A stretch of DNA of 64,000 bases from Symbiodinium natans (lineage: Eukaryota; Sar; Dinophyceae; Suessiales; Symbiodiniaceae), in NCBI GenBank assembly GCA_905221605.1, contig CAJNDS010002353.1:370192-434191 (forward strand), given 5' to 3'. The first letter of the stretch is position 1. Each line of letters begins with the position of its first letter. Shown here piece after piece: positions 30,001 to 40,146 of this stretch. The position numbers and the translations under genes were made by a program. The notes under the pieces were generated by a model, which saw only the letters and a list, made by a program, of their open reading frames with translations, was not told where the DNA came from and made no database searches.

Positions 30001-30933
30001 CTTAGGAAGGTTTAGGGTTCAGGGTTTAGGGTTCAGGGTTTAGGGTTTAGGGCTTGCGGTTTAGGGTTTAGGGCTTAGGGGTTCCGGGTTTGGGGGTTCC
30101 GGGTTTGGGGGTTTAGGGTTTGGGGTTCAGGGGTTTGGGGTTTAGGGTTTCGGGCTTGCTAGTTTAGGGTTTAGGGCTTTAGGGTTTGGGGTTAGGGTCT
30201 GGGGGTTGAGGTTTGGGGCTTAGGGTTTGGGGTTTAGGGCTTTCGGTGCTTGATAGACCTTAACCCCAAACTCTGCATAAATTTGGCTCCTAAACCCTAA
30301 ACCCCAAACCCTAAACCCTAAACCCTCTGCATCCTCATGCCTCTAAACCGTAAGCGCCTAAACGCTCAACCCTAAACCCTTGCAAACCTATGCCCAAACC
30401 TGAAACTCTACCTAATGGCTCTTCCCAAACCCCGAACCCAAAACCCTAAACCCTAAACCCCGGGAATGATGGACTTAGGCACCTTATTCCCCTTTGTAGG
30501 AAATTAAGCCAGGGTATCTACGACTCCCTCGAACCCTAGAACCCCTAACCTCTGAAGCCCTAAACCCTGAGCCCGAAGCATCAAACCCAAAGCCCCAAGC
30601 CCTAAACCCTAGAACCCTAAACCCTAGAACCCTAACCCCCTACAACCCTTGAACCCTAGAACCCTAAACCCTAGAACCCAAGAACCCTAGAACCCCCAAC
30701 CTCTGAACCCCCTAACCCTAAACCCTAAACCCTATAAACCCTATGAACCTTATAAACCCTAGAACCCTAGCACCCTAGAGCCCCGACCCTCTGAACCCCC
30801 CTAACCCTAAACCCTAAACCCTATAAACCCTAGACCCCCAATCTCTGAACCCCCCTAACCCTAAACCCCAAACCCTAAACCCTAAACCCTAAACCCTAGA
30901 GCCCGAATCTCTGAACCAGTTGCAACTCCAAAC

Positions 30934-30984
30934 CCGCAGACCAGCCGCACACATGCGAACAGAGCCGAGGTTGCTGAAGATGAC
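30934..30984 (-). CDS. Coding island, possible exon
   Basis: Acceptor CCCTTGAAG, then VIFSNLGSVRMCAAGLR, donor probably GTTTGG. Likely the same gene as the islands at 30.0, 28.7 and 28.2 kb. Family not recognised. Confidence 0.45.
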
Positions 30985-31195
30985 CTTCAAGGGCTTCTAG
31001 GGTTTAGGGTTTAGGGTTTAGGGCTTAGGGTTTAGGGTTTAGGGTTTAGGGTTTAGGGTTTGGGGTTTAGGGTTTAGGGTTTAGGGTTTAGGGTTTAGGG
31101 TTTAGGGTTTAGGGTTTAGGGTTTAGGGTTTAGGGTTTAGGGTTTAGGGTTTAGGGTTTAGGGTTTAGGGTTTAGGGTTTAGGGTTTAGGGATTG
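30985..31195. repeat. TTTAGGG array
   Basis: About 27 units, nearly perfect, immediately right of the island at 30934-30984. Confidence 0.9.
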
Positions 31196-32151
31196 GGTTT
31201 TCGGGCTCAGGGTTTAGGGCTTAGGTATCTTAATTCGAATTCAAGGAATGAGGGAATTAGGGTCCACCTTGCAGAGTTCTTTCAGGCATCTAACTCCCTA
31301 GTTCCCCACGAGAACCAATTAGCCTTGTTCAAAATAAGGTATGCATACATACATACATACATACATACATACATACATTCATACATACATACGCTGGAAG
31401 AACCACATGGCGTTTGGTGCGCCAGGGGCGGCATCTGCACTTCTCCTTGCCACAAGGATATCTTGCACATGTCAGAAGCAGGGCTTAAATGGACACCCGG
31501 TACATACACTCACCAATATTAAAAGGAACCTTATATACACTCACCCAACAAAATAATACAAACCCTGTTTCAATGTGCTTCTTACACTGAGAGGCTCCAA
31601 GAGACCCATCGCCCGTTTGTCTTCCGCAACTTCCTGAACTGGCTCTGGGACATGTGCTGCTCCATTTTCAAGACTCGCGCTGGCACGCTGTGGCTCAGTT
31701 GTCCCAAAGAGAGGGCTGTCCCTCCTGATTGTCTCAGACACAGAGAGACTGTACATCAACGAACTGACTGCGACGATGATCTGAAGTGATCGGCACGAGA
31801 GTGTCTTCGTTTGGCATGTTAAACTACCTGGACCGGCACCCAACGAAACAAGCCACAGTAGACATTTAAGGCGAAAGCGCCGTGAAGACTCGCGAAAATG
31901 GCCTGAACATGTCGTGTTGCAGCCTACGCTTCACCAAGCAATCTCACAATAAGCGGCTAGCTCTTTCCACACCCTGGGGTCCAGGTACTGCGTAGCATTC
32001 GGCACTGGCGTGAGAGTCTTGCTTCGGTGCGCCTGGCGACCCAAGCACACCGAGGCATTCATACCTGCCTTTTGATGGAAAAGCCTGCACAAAGTTCTTG
32101 AGGACAGGATGGGAGTGGGTGGGCCAACAGTGTCCGGGCTAGCTACGATGC
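31196..32151 (-). other. Region downstream of transporter gene: CATA microsatellite and an unassigned open frame
   Basis: 31339-31392 is (CATA)n. A minus-strand frame at 31843-31541 (100 codons) runs through GC-rich sequence containing EPVQEVAEDKRAMGLLEPL; a second minus frame is also open there, so it may be 3' untranslated sequence. GGACACCC(G/A)GTAxxTACACTCACCAxTATT at 31490-31520 has a relative at 43546-43573. 31860-32151 holds nothing further that I recognise. Confidence 0.3.
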
Positions 32152-34513
32152 TCAGGAACTACGAGCCACAGAGTCATCAAGTGGTGCGCACGGCTCAGTC
32201 CCCGATGCGACGCTGACCTGCTGCTCCGCCTCGGGTTCTAACCTTTCGTCTTGCCGCGCACATGTCAACAGCAACCTTGGTACCAGCAGCGGCTTCTATA
32301 TCAAGGGTATCCTTATTGTAACCATTCTATAATAAGGGTACCCTTTTTGGGGTTGGTTACTTGATACGGGAAGCTTGAACCAAGAGAAGGGTAAAGGGTA
32401 CCACTGGGCTGCCGAGCAACAGGACCACGGCATAGAGCACCAAGCACCCGCCAATGACATGGCACATCACTTGGAAGCTCGCATAGCGACAAATCGACCC
32501 CCCTGCATAGGGCCCCAAGATGAAGGCCACCTGGTCTGCTGTATTGGGCAGAATGAGCACTTGTCCCGTGCCGTGGTACTTCTCCTGGCTTCGATCGGCC
32601 AACATGGCTGGTGTATTTCCATTCAGAATGCCGGCTGCGGCGCTGGAGCCCACCAGCGTAAGGGCAAGGAAGATGTAGCCGGAGCCGCAACACGCCAGCG
32701 CAGCACCACCACCCAGGACCAGTGCTGAAATCTGCAACGTCTGACTTGCTACCACAGACCGAAGCACGGGAACAAGGCCCACACAGACGATTGCCGGAAT
32801 CGTAGACATCAGCCATGTGAGGTCCTGCTTCACGTGATCGTATCCCAGGCTCGTCATGTACTTGAAAGTTGTGGCAGTCAGTGCACCCTGCAAGGTCAAG
32901 CTTAGAAAAAGCGCCACCTAGACTGAACTTGGAACCCCAGCAAAATCAAATATTTTTGCTGTTTTCTTAGGAAGAAGAGTACCCAAAAATTAAAAAACAT
33001 AGGAAGAAGAGTGCCCAAAAATTTTAAAATAAAAAATATTTCCAGGTACCCCCTAAGCCACAGTCGGCAGTCCGATTTGAGGGTCCAGGACCAGCTCCAG
33101 CAGGTCGACCGTCGCCACCTCGGCCGCTGCTTCCGTCTGTTTCTGCCTTGGTAGCCCAGTAAGACATATTATTATTATTACTAATATTACTAATATTATG
33201 ATTATTATTATTATTTCCTTTTTGTTATGATTATTATATTATGATTATTATACCTTTTTGGGGTTGGCTACTTGACAAAGGGAGCCTTGAACCAAGAAAA
33301 GGGGGGAAAAGGGTACCACTGGGCTCTTTCTGCCTTGGCGTCTGTAGCTGCGACAGGTCTGGCAGGCGGAGGCGAAGCGTCAGGCACACACACATCTGGG
33401 TTGCAGCGAGGAGGAGGAAGATGAACCGCGAGTCATCAACAAAGGCGCCAGCAAGCCTATACTCCCCTTAGAACCTTGCCAAAACTAGTATTTTTAATAT
33501 CCTCATGGGTTACCCTAAACCCTAAACCCTAAACCCTAAACCCTAAACCCTAAACCCTAAACCCTAAACCCTAAACCCTAAACCCTAAACCCTAAAATTA
33601 AAAAAAAGGACTCCCAAAGGCGCCAGCAAGCTGGGGGCCGGTAATCAGCCCGGCGTAGAGGCCAGACATGGCCATCGACATGGCCCGCGCGCGGGCGGCC
33701 GCATCCTTGGCATGCACCTTGGTAGCCCATATTGCGTTTTGGGTTTAGGGTTTTGGGTTTAGGGTTTAGGGTTTAGGGTTTAGGGTTACTTGTATAAGGG
33801 ACCCCATAACTCAGCTACCAAGGCACCTGGTTGAGAAGAGCAAAGCCGCCCCAGAGGATTCCTGCGGTTGAGCATCCACTGAGGCAGCGCGCTGCCAGCC
33901 ACAAGCCGTAGTCCTTCTTCAGGGCAAAGCCCAGGCTGCACAGCAGAGCACAGAGCATCCCAAGCTGCATGGACTTCTTCTCGCGCCCATCGATGAACTT
34001 GCCGGCGAAGGGCACCAGCAGACAAGTTACGAGATTCTTGGAATTTTGCAGCACCGCAATGAGCTGGTAGTTCGGCGTTACTGTCGGCGCCATGGGATAG
34101 AGGGCCGAGGTCATAAAGTGGTCCAAGAAGGCCGCCATGCCCACCAACACGTCCGTGCTGGCGAACTTCAGCGCCAGCAGGAAACACAAAAGCAAGATGC
34201 CTCCCACAAGGCGAAAGGCCTTTTGCATCTCAGGCGACTGCCTCGTCAGTATGGGGAATTCAGGGTACATGTCAATCAAAAACCCACTGGGTGCGCTTTC
34301 ATTGAGTCTGCTTGCGCGTGTCTGCAAGAGCTCTACCGCATTTCTGCCGTCAACCAGTTCACCGCTGTCGCACGCGGAGACCTCCGCACGCGTTGAAGCG
34401 CCGGCCGTCAGGCTTGTCGCAACACTAGCGTCACTCATCCTGCATGGGGCAGCACCTGTGCAGATTGCGGTAACCACAGACCCCAGCAGCAGGAGGCCTT
34501 GAGAAGACACCAT
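32152..34513 (-). CDS. MFS transporter, vesicular amine transporter (SLC18)-like, 533 aa, six exons
   Basis: Exons: 34513-33827, 33717-33632, 33456-33334, 33146-33062, 32917-32421, 32275-32152; 1602 bases, all phases consistent, stop TGA at 32154-32152. Residues 1-20 look like a signal peptide; LLQTRAS (63-69) is a motif I associate with dinoflagellate exported proteins. About 12 membrane segments follow from residue 100. Asp131 in AAFLDHFMTSALYP sits like the TM1 aspartate of VMAT; FAGKFIDGREKK (169-180) is the MFS motif-A loop; GLYAGLITGPQLAG is motif C-like; TADQVAFILGPYAGG resembles TM11 of VMAT. The long TM1-TM2 luminal loop of animal VMATs is absent, and the TM10 aspartate seems replaced by Asn (ILNGNTP). 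The C-terminal tail is acidic. These proteins exchange protons for substrate; the substrate here is unknown. The start is the first ATG of the open frame. Intron donors are GT, GC, GC, GT, GT. Confidence 0.85.
32276..32420 (-). mobile_element. Intron 5 of the transporter gene, second copy of the introner-like element
   Basis: 145 bases, GT-AG, with GTTGCT at both borders. Starts with GGCAGCCCAGTGGTACCC and shares its 5' half with intron 3. Splicing it out joins VVL to LLLTCARQDE and restores the C-terminal tail. Confidence 0.7.
32918..33061 (-). other. Intron 4 of the transporter gene
   Basis: 144 bases, GT-AG, with GTGGC at both borders. The AT-rich interior contains two tandem copies of a ~22-base unit around TGGGTACTCTTCTTCCTA (one copy has C for T). 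Confidence 0.65.
33147..33333 (-). mobile_element. Intron 3 of the transporter gene, introner-like element
   Basis: 187 bases, GC donor. CCAAGGCAGAAA is repeated exactly at both ends (33338-33327 and 33151-33140). Inside are AGCCCAGT and ACTGGGCT as terminal inverted repeats. The first ~75 sense bases (GTGGTACCC, CTTGGTTCAAG, CCAACCCCAAAAAGG) also occur in intron 5. The rest is ATT-rich microsatellite. Confidence 0.75.
33457..33631 (-). other. Intron 2 of the transporter gene, 17-base direct repeat at its ends
   Basis: 175 bases, GC-AG. GCTTGCTGGCGCCTTTG occurs exactly at both ends (33631-33615 and 33456-33440), so the exon sequence is duplicated on either side. The interior is mainly twelve TTTAGGG repeats (33514-33597 on the plus strand as CCCTAAA). 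Confidence 0.8.
33718..33826 (-). other. Intron 1 of the transporter gene, contains telomere-type repeats
   Basis: 109 bases, GT-AG. Sense ends are GTGC-CTTGGTAGC and GCTACCAAG: a 9-base perfect inverted repeat just inside GTGC, with GTGC repeated at the start of the next exon. The middle is a run of CCCTAAA (sense). It looks like a small inserted element that became an intron. Confidence 0.75.
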
Positions 34514-35189
34514 GGCGAGGAGTCGATCTCAAGTCGTCAGGACATATGCCTGAGATTCTCCTTGCCGCTGAGTCGAGCGTACGGTCTATCTGAAACCCGA
34601 AGCCTCATGAACTGAACGCCTACATGGTTGAGGGTGGCCCCCTAAACCCTAAACCGTAAACCCTAAACCCTCAACCCTCAAAAGACCCTAAAAACCAAAA
34701 AATCTACACCCTGAAACAACCCTAAGCGCTGAATCGTAGGCCGGCTCCGCTGGGGGGGGAAGGGGGGGAGCTCTGAGCCTTTCACACTCTGCGGCTCCAC
34801 GTGGGTCGTATGGCTGAAGGTTGAACATTCGGGGCTGAGGAGCTGCGGCTGAGGGTTCAGGGTTTAGGGTAGTGGTTTTAGGGTTTAGGGTTTAGGGTTT
34901 AGGGTTTAGGGTTTAGGGTTTAGGGTTTAGGGTTTAGGGTTTAGGGTTTAGGGTTTAGGGTTTAGGGTTTAGGTCTTAGGTCTTAGGGTCCGAAGCTTTT
35001 GTCTACTTAGTGGGACTACAGTACACAAGCCCCTAGACCGCTGGGCCCCAAACCCTTGAAGCCAAAGTCCCCCCCAACCCAAAACTACCATTTGCTCAAG
35101 AACCCCAAAGGAATAAAAAAACAATATTCCCTTTATTCTCCTCAAGAAGGAATGTTGTTTTTATTTTCTGGTAGAAAAACACCGAAACC

Positions 35190-35290
35190 TTGGGATGTTC
35201 CCCCCTTATCCTGACAGCCCTTAATTGGGATAATGGTCGTGGGCTACTATAAGGACTGCTAGTAATCAGTTGAAGGGGGAGCATCCCCAA
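35190..35290. mobile_element. Palindromic element family P, copy 4
   Basis: TTGGGATGTTCCCCCCTTAT ... ATCAGTTGAAGGGGGAGCAT CCCCAA; stems diverged, loop different from other copies. Confidence 0.7.
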
Positions 35291-35552
35291 CCCATTGACC
35301 CTAAACGCCACGCAAGCCATAATCAGCACTCGCCCAAAGTCCTGCAAACCCAAGGCCGCCCGAGAGCGTCGACCTTTTCAAACAAGAACTGCCCAGGGTT
35401 TAGGGTTGAGGGGTTTAGGGTTTAGGGTTTAGGGTTTAGGGTTTAGGGTTTAGGGTTAGGGTTGAGGGCTAACAGGGCTAAGAGGATGAGGGGAAATGAA
35501 AAGCACTGAAAAACTCTGTCAACCCTAGAAACCCTGTTATCCTGATGCTTCG

Positions 35553-35583
<31 letters not shown>

Positions 35584-35624
35584 TCCAGAGAACCCCCTAA
35601 ACCCTAAACCCTAAATTCTAGAGC

Positions 35625-36440
35625 TGCGCCAACTGCGCCAGTGAAGTTGGTGTTTTTTTGGGTTTTGTCCCGAACTCTTCTCTTTTCTATTGCTTCAATT
35701 TACTTCAACCTCTTTTGTATCCATAGGTTGGGGGGTGCATCTGGAAAGAGAGGCATCTGGGTGGAAGGCATGTGGGAAGGCTTCTGGGAGAAGGGGGGCA
35801 TCTGCGAGGAGGACATCTGGAAAAAGGATATCTGGCAAAAGGGCAAGTGGAAAGAGGACATCTGGAAAGAAAGCATCTGAAAAAAGCATCTGGAAAGGGG
35901 GCACCTGAAAAGAGGGTATCTGGGAAGAGGGCATCTGAAAAAAGGGGCATGTGGGAAGGCAGCTGGCAGGAGGGCGTCTGAAGAGAGGGCATCCGGGAGG
36001 AGGGCATCTTGTAAGAGGGCAATTGGGAAACAACCATCTGGAAAGAGGGCATCTGAAGAGAGGATATGTGGGAGGGCATCTGGGAGAAAAGCATCTGGAA
36101 AGAGGGCATCTGGAAAGAGGGCCTCTGGAAAGAGGGCATCTGGAAAGAGGGCATCTGGAAAGAGGGCATCTTGGAGGAGTGCAAAGAGTAAACAGACGAC
36201 CCAACAAAAAAAGTGAATGAAAAGAGCGACCAATCAATAAAGGCTCATAACAAAGACGACCAAACAAAAAAGTGTATAAAAAAAAGGCGGCCCAACAAAA
36301 AAAGTGATAAACACAAAAGCGACCCAACAAAAATGGTATAAAAAAAGGCGACCCAACCAAAAAGTGCCTTAGGGTTGCATCCTAGGGTCGCCCTTATCAA
36401 AAGATGCTTCCTCAAATTCTCTAGGCGCCAACTTCACTGG
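35625..36440. repeat. Minisatellite element: 15-base and ~32-base repeats between inverted ends
   Basis: CCAGTGAAGTTGG at the left (35638-35650) is inverted at the right (CCAACTTCACTGG, 36427-36439). Inside, 35750-36180 is ~28 copies of GGGCATCTGGAAAGA, then ~5 copies of GGCGACCCAACAAAAAAAGT G. All six frames are partly open because the unit is 15 bases; I do not call a protein. Confidence 0.65.
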
Positions 36441-36544
36441 AGAACCCTAAACCCTAAACCCTAAATCCTAAATCCTAAATCCTAAACCCTAAGCCCTAAA
36501 CCCTAAACCCTAACCCTAAACCCCTAAAGCCTAAAGCTTCTCTG

Positions 36545-36583
36545 GCCCCGGCTGTTGCGGGCGGGACGCCGCAGATCATAAGC
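36545..36583 (-). CDS. Coding island, possibly PPR-like exon
   Basis: Acceptor GCCCAG, then ELMICGVPPATAG. E-L-M-x-x-G-V-P-P would fit the end of a PPR second helix, but there is no neighbour to join. Confidence 0.3.
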
Positions 36584-36937
36584 TCCTGGGCCAGTTTTGC
36601 AGTTTTGCGAGGCTTTGGGGCTTAGAGATTTGTAGAGGGTGTAGGGTTTAGGGTTTAGGCTAGGAGTTAGGGTTTAGGGCCACGGGGCACGGGGGCTCAT
36701 CTCTACGAATTCAGCCTTTAAAAGCTGCGGTCGTAAAAAAGGTTTCGGGACGGAGGTTTTCAGGGTTTCTGGCTGAGGGTTTGAAGTTGAAGTTGAAGTT
36801 GAGGATTTTAGGTCCGGGGTTGAGGGTTCACTGTTGCCTACATCCCACACCCCGAACCTTCTGTAAGGCTCCAACCCCACGGCCCATTGCAAATCTTGGC
36901 CAGCGGGCGTGCCGCCCCAAACCACGCGGCCGACGGC

Positions 36938-37186
36938 CTACGCTGATATTCGGCTTGTTGATTGCTCTTGTTGTCTTTCTTTTCCAATCTGCCCGGCAAG
37001 CCGCCGCTTCCTTTGAGCTTCTGACAATTGCTCTGGCTCCAAGATCCTGAAAATGCCGAAGTCTGTTTGGGCCATTTGGCGCTCCACATCACGAGCCTGC
37101 TCTCCATTGGATAGCCCAAACATCACGCAGCAAAGCCTTCCGCCAGAAAAAACCAGCTCTCGCCGCTCTTCGAGCGCTTTCAGCAT
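36938..37186 (-). CDS. Small hypothetical protein or first exon
   Basis: 82 codons from ATG at 37186: MLKALEERRELVFSGGRLCC, FGLSNGEQARDVERQMAQTD, RILEPEQLSEAQRKRRLAGQ. Charged, helical, with codon use like the other genes. In-frame TGA immediately precedes the ATG, so this is a plausible start. The tail after QQEQ may be intron. Not recognised. Confidence 0.4.
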   Translation of the reverse strand: MLKALEERRELVFSGGRLCCVMFGLSNGEQARDVERQMAQTDFGIFRILEPEQLSEAQRKRRLAGQIGKERQQEQSTSRISA

Positions 37187-37884
37187 GGCTCATCGGCAGC
37201 GCTGAGCATTCTTACAGGGGTTTAGGGTTTGGGGTTTGGGGTTTAGGGTAGTAGGCCCAAGAGCAACCTAGGAATACAAAGGGTGCAAATTTTGGGTTTA
37301 AAGGGATTCAGAAGGGGAACCTACCACTCGCTGCAAGGGCATCTCGTGGTCGTTGACTCGTGCCTTCTGGTCTGCGATTCGGTGTGTCTGGTCTCTGATT
37401 GGTGCCTATGGTCTCTGATTCGTGTTTTTTCCTTTGGGGGTTAGGGTTTCGGCCGGCGAAGCTGTCATCCCTCCCCTACTTATGAACCCCCGTGCATAGC
37501 ATGTCAGGTTGTAGCACATGGGGAGTACTAATGGAACATCCAGGGGGGGGGTGGGGGGAGGTGGAAAGTGGTGTCTTTTGACGGGGCGGCCCTTTCGAAG
37601 GGATGGATGTCAAGGGTCAGGTTATGCACGGGTAAGCCATGAAGCCGAGAAGCCTCCCAAGCCCTGAACCCTAAACTCTACCGAATGTTGGGGGGCCTGA
37701 ATCATTAGAAAAAGGTTTTGGAAGGGTGATTACAGCATTTTGTAGGGACCATAAGGGAATGCAGAAGGGTTATTACAGCATGTGGTAGGGACCATAAGGG
37801 AATGCAATGAGTAACTATCCGAAGACACGAAGCGGTTTAGGCCTTTGGGTTTAGGGTTTTGCGGTTGGTTTTCTAAGGACAGTT

Positions 37885-38017
37885 GCATGGGCCCTTAATG
37901 TGGTCCCTTACCTGCTTTGAAGGGTTCTGTGTATGGGTTCTTGGGGGCATACAAAGGGTATGTACGGGTTCCCCTTTCAAGGGCCCATCCTAAGGGACCA
38001 TGTAACTACCCGAATAG
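37885..38017. mobile_element. Family T element
   Basis: Starts CAGTTGCATGGGCCCTTAAT GTGGTCCCTTA, ends TAAGGGACCATGTAACTACC; 133 bases, interior rich in GGGTATGTACGGGTT-like words. Confidence 0.5.
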
Positions 38018-38453
38018 GTTTTAGGGTTGTCGAATTGGTGTTAAAACAGCAAAGCCTAACACCCTGACACCCTAAACCCTAAACCCTAAACCCTGAACCC
38101 TGAACAGCCTGAACCCTGAACCCTAAACCCTAAACCCTAAATCTCTGAACACCCTAATCTCCCCCATGTAAAACAAAGCAGCTGGGGCCGATCCGGTGTT
38201 GTTGCCTCGGCTAAGCAAGGAGTTTCCCCGGCAACCGAGGAATCACCCTAAGCCCTAAACCCTAAACCCTGAACTCAAGACCTAGACCGCCTCCCCTACA
38301 GTTGGGGGGCGCGCCTAAGCCCCTCGACCTCGATGGCACAAGCCACCCAGGTCTTTCCCCCCAGGACCCCACACCAGGCCTTGGGACCCTGAGACCGCGC
38401 CGGGACCCAACCCCAAAGGCACTGTGTGGGTTCCCAGAAATCTGGGAACTCCC

Positions 38454-38648
38454 CTAGGACCAGCCGAAAACCTGCGACGCCGGTCTGGCTCGCTGAAACT
38501 TTGCTGGGTGGACCGACCCTAGCTGCAAGCGACGGAAGACTAAAAGTGGCTTTTGCCGCGGGAGAAAGGTATTAGATGGCCTTCCACGGTCGGGCCAGAG
38601 CTGCTCTTCGCGCCTGACAAGGCTTTCGAGCCTCTGATTACAGCAAAC
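38454..38648 (-). CDS. Unassigned open frame in GC-rich island
   Basis: Reads CNQRLESLVRREEQLWPDRG then RRLQLGSVHPAKFQRARP; not repeat-derived, but no splice context was established and a second frame (KALSGAKSSSGPTVEGHLIP) is open in the same stretch. Confidence 0.2.
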   Translation of the reverse strand, partial: VCCNQRLESLVRREEQLWPDRGRPSNTFLPRQKPLLVFRRLQLGSVHPAKFQRARPASQVFGWS

Positions 38649-39414
38649 GCTAAACCCTAAACCCCTGGTGGTCATATGCGAACCCTAGAAACCTAAATCT
38701 GAAGTCCTCGACCCTTAGCCCTCAACCTGTGACTCTGATTGGGTTTTTTGGGAGAAGTCAGCCTTAAACGAAGGGAAAGGGGTAGTACCGGGGGCCTCCT
38801 AACCCTAAGCCCAAGGACAAGGCTTAGGTCTCAACCCGACACCCTGAAACACACTTGCTATCCGATGCCTTAGGATCCCCCTCCCTTCCGACACCAGCCC
38901 CCCAAGAGTTTTTCTACGGAACCAACCCTTCAGTAGCGAGACGTAGTTGTCCTCCTGTAGGGTTTAGGGTTATAGGTGTTTAGGGTTTAAGGTTTACAGT
39001 TCTGGGTTAGGGTATCTACATGGTTCTGTAAGAGAAGTCCCAAACCCCGAACCAGAAGCCCGAAGCCTATAATTGGGGGACCAAAGCGAACTTGTCAACC
39101 CTAAACCCTAAACCCTGGAAGCATTGAAGCCCTAACTAGCAATCCTGAAAACCTCAACCGTAGGAGTGGGGAATTTGGTATCTAGGATGGCCCTTTGAAA
39201 AACCCTCTGAAGAAGTAAATCTCGTTTAGGGGCTTTTAGGGTTTAGGTATGATCCTCTGCAATCCAATAAGGGAACAGTACCTAGAGGAGAACCGCTTGT
39301 GCCGAGGCCCGACGTGCTTGGCTGTTAGGACTTCGGGTTGAGGGCTTGGGGTAGTGTAAGGGCTTAGGGCTTATTGTAGTTTGAGGGTTTAGGGTCTGGT
39401 GATTGGAACTAAAG

Positions 39415-39487
39415 GGTCGTGTATCCCGGATGTATCCCTAGTCAGCGCGAGTTGCAAGGCAGCGCCAACCAATCGGCCCAGGTCGCT
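39415..39487 (-). CDS. Coding island, possible exon
   Basis: Reads FPFCESSDLGRLVGAALQLA after a TTTAGGGTAAG border; another frame is also open. It is flanked on the + strand by CCCTAAA at its right side (39509 on), the opposite of the usual layout, so treat as tentative. Confidence 0.25.
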
Positions 39488-39864
39488 GGACTCGCAGAAA
39501 GGAAACTTACCCTAAACCCTAAACCCTAAACCCTACACCCTGATCCCAAAACCCCAAAATCCGAACCCTAAACCCACTGACCCCGGACACCCTCGACCCA
39601 AGCCCCTACAGTAAACTCCAAAAAACTGGAACGCCCTTCTCCCCAAACCCCAAAAGGCATACTCGAGGGAACCTTGGCTCTAATCATCCATAGACCATGT
39701 TCTAACTTTCTGGAGTTTACTGTAGGGTTGAGGTTTTAGTGTTTAGGGCTTAGGGCTTAGGGCTTAGGGCTTAGGGCTTAGGGCTTAGGGCTTGGGGCTT
39801 GGGGCTTAGGGCTTAGGGCTTAGGGTTTAGGGTTTAGGGTTTAGGTAAGTCTACACAGGTTGTT

Positions 39865-40146
39865 TCAGTCTTTAGAGTTCGGGGTTCTTGCTTCGGGTTT
39901 ATCCACGAGATAGTTGCAGGGCTGGTACCTGGCAGCTTTGCGCGCCTTCTGCGGCCGCATCCCTCGTCCCTCGAGCACAGCCCCTCCAACAAGATGCTCG
40001 TCTTCTCCCGGAAGCTCGGAGTACTCCGTGATGCTGACGCCCCCTCTGTGAGGATCACCCAAAGGTATGGCCTCACTTCGGATGGACTCCACAATGGAAG
40101 TGCAGGATAGCCATCCTGGCTCCCCACAAAGAAGGTCGCTGTCCCA
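39865..40146 (-). CDS. Coding island, 3' terminal exon candidate
   Basis: Open for ~94 codons to TGA at 39865: DSDLLCGEPGWLSCTSIVES, AIPLGDPHRGGVSITEYSEL, PGEDEHLVGGAVLEGRG, QKARKAARYQPCNYLVDKPE. Third positions are G/C rich and the sequence lacks repeat character. The 5' border is probably a TAG acceptor inside the CCCTACA array. Unrecognised. Confidence 0.45.
   Translation of the reverse strand, partial: WDSDLLCGEPGWLSCTSIVESIRSEAIPLGDPHRGGVSITEYSELPGEDEHLVGGAVLEGRGMRPQKARKAARYQPCNYLVDKPEARTPNSKD

Larger units (their letters stand above)
28306..30933. repeat. Introns between the islands at 31.0, 30.0, 28.7 and 28.2 kb
   Basis: TTTAGGG 28327-28455, family P copy 3, CCCTAAA 28655-28680, 28800-28900, TTTAGGG 29013-29110, CCCTAAA 29215-29268, TTTAGGG 29360-29490, TA microsatellite 29630-29690, TTTAGGG variants 30008-30240, CCCTAAA variants 30290-30465 and 30535-30900. 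Confidence 0.75.
34514..36544. repeat. Region upstream of the transporter gene
   Basis: No promoter recognised; CTCAG near 34550 on the minus strand could serve as trans-splice acceptor. CCCTAAA 34642-34670, a weak island 34735-34815, TTTAGGG 34858-34985, family P copy 4, TTTAGGG 35397-35455, A27 at 35553-35580, the minisatellite element, CCCTAAA 36445-36522. Confidence 0.6.
37187..39864. other. Mostly unique sequence, few arrays
   Basis: 37700-37800 has a tandem duplication of TTACAGCATxTxGTAGGGAC CATAAGGGAATGCA. Family T element, CCCTAAA 38070-38140, weak islands at 38.5, 38.9 and 39.4 kb, CCCTAAA 39509-39545, CTTAGGG 39745-39842. Nothing else recognised. Confidence 0.5.

Noticed and set aside
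35695-36360. Frames of 159-221 codons with Ser-Phe-Gln-Met-Pro or Cys-Pro-Leu-Ser-Arg repeats
   Set aside because: A 15-base unit is a multiple of three, so stops are avoided in several frames. No start context, domain or splice pattern supports a protein.
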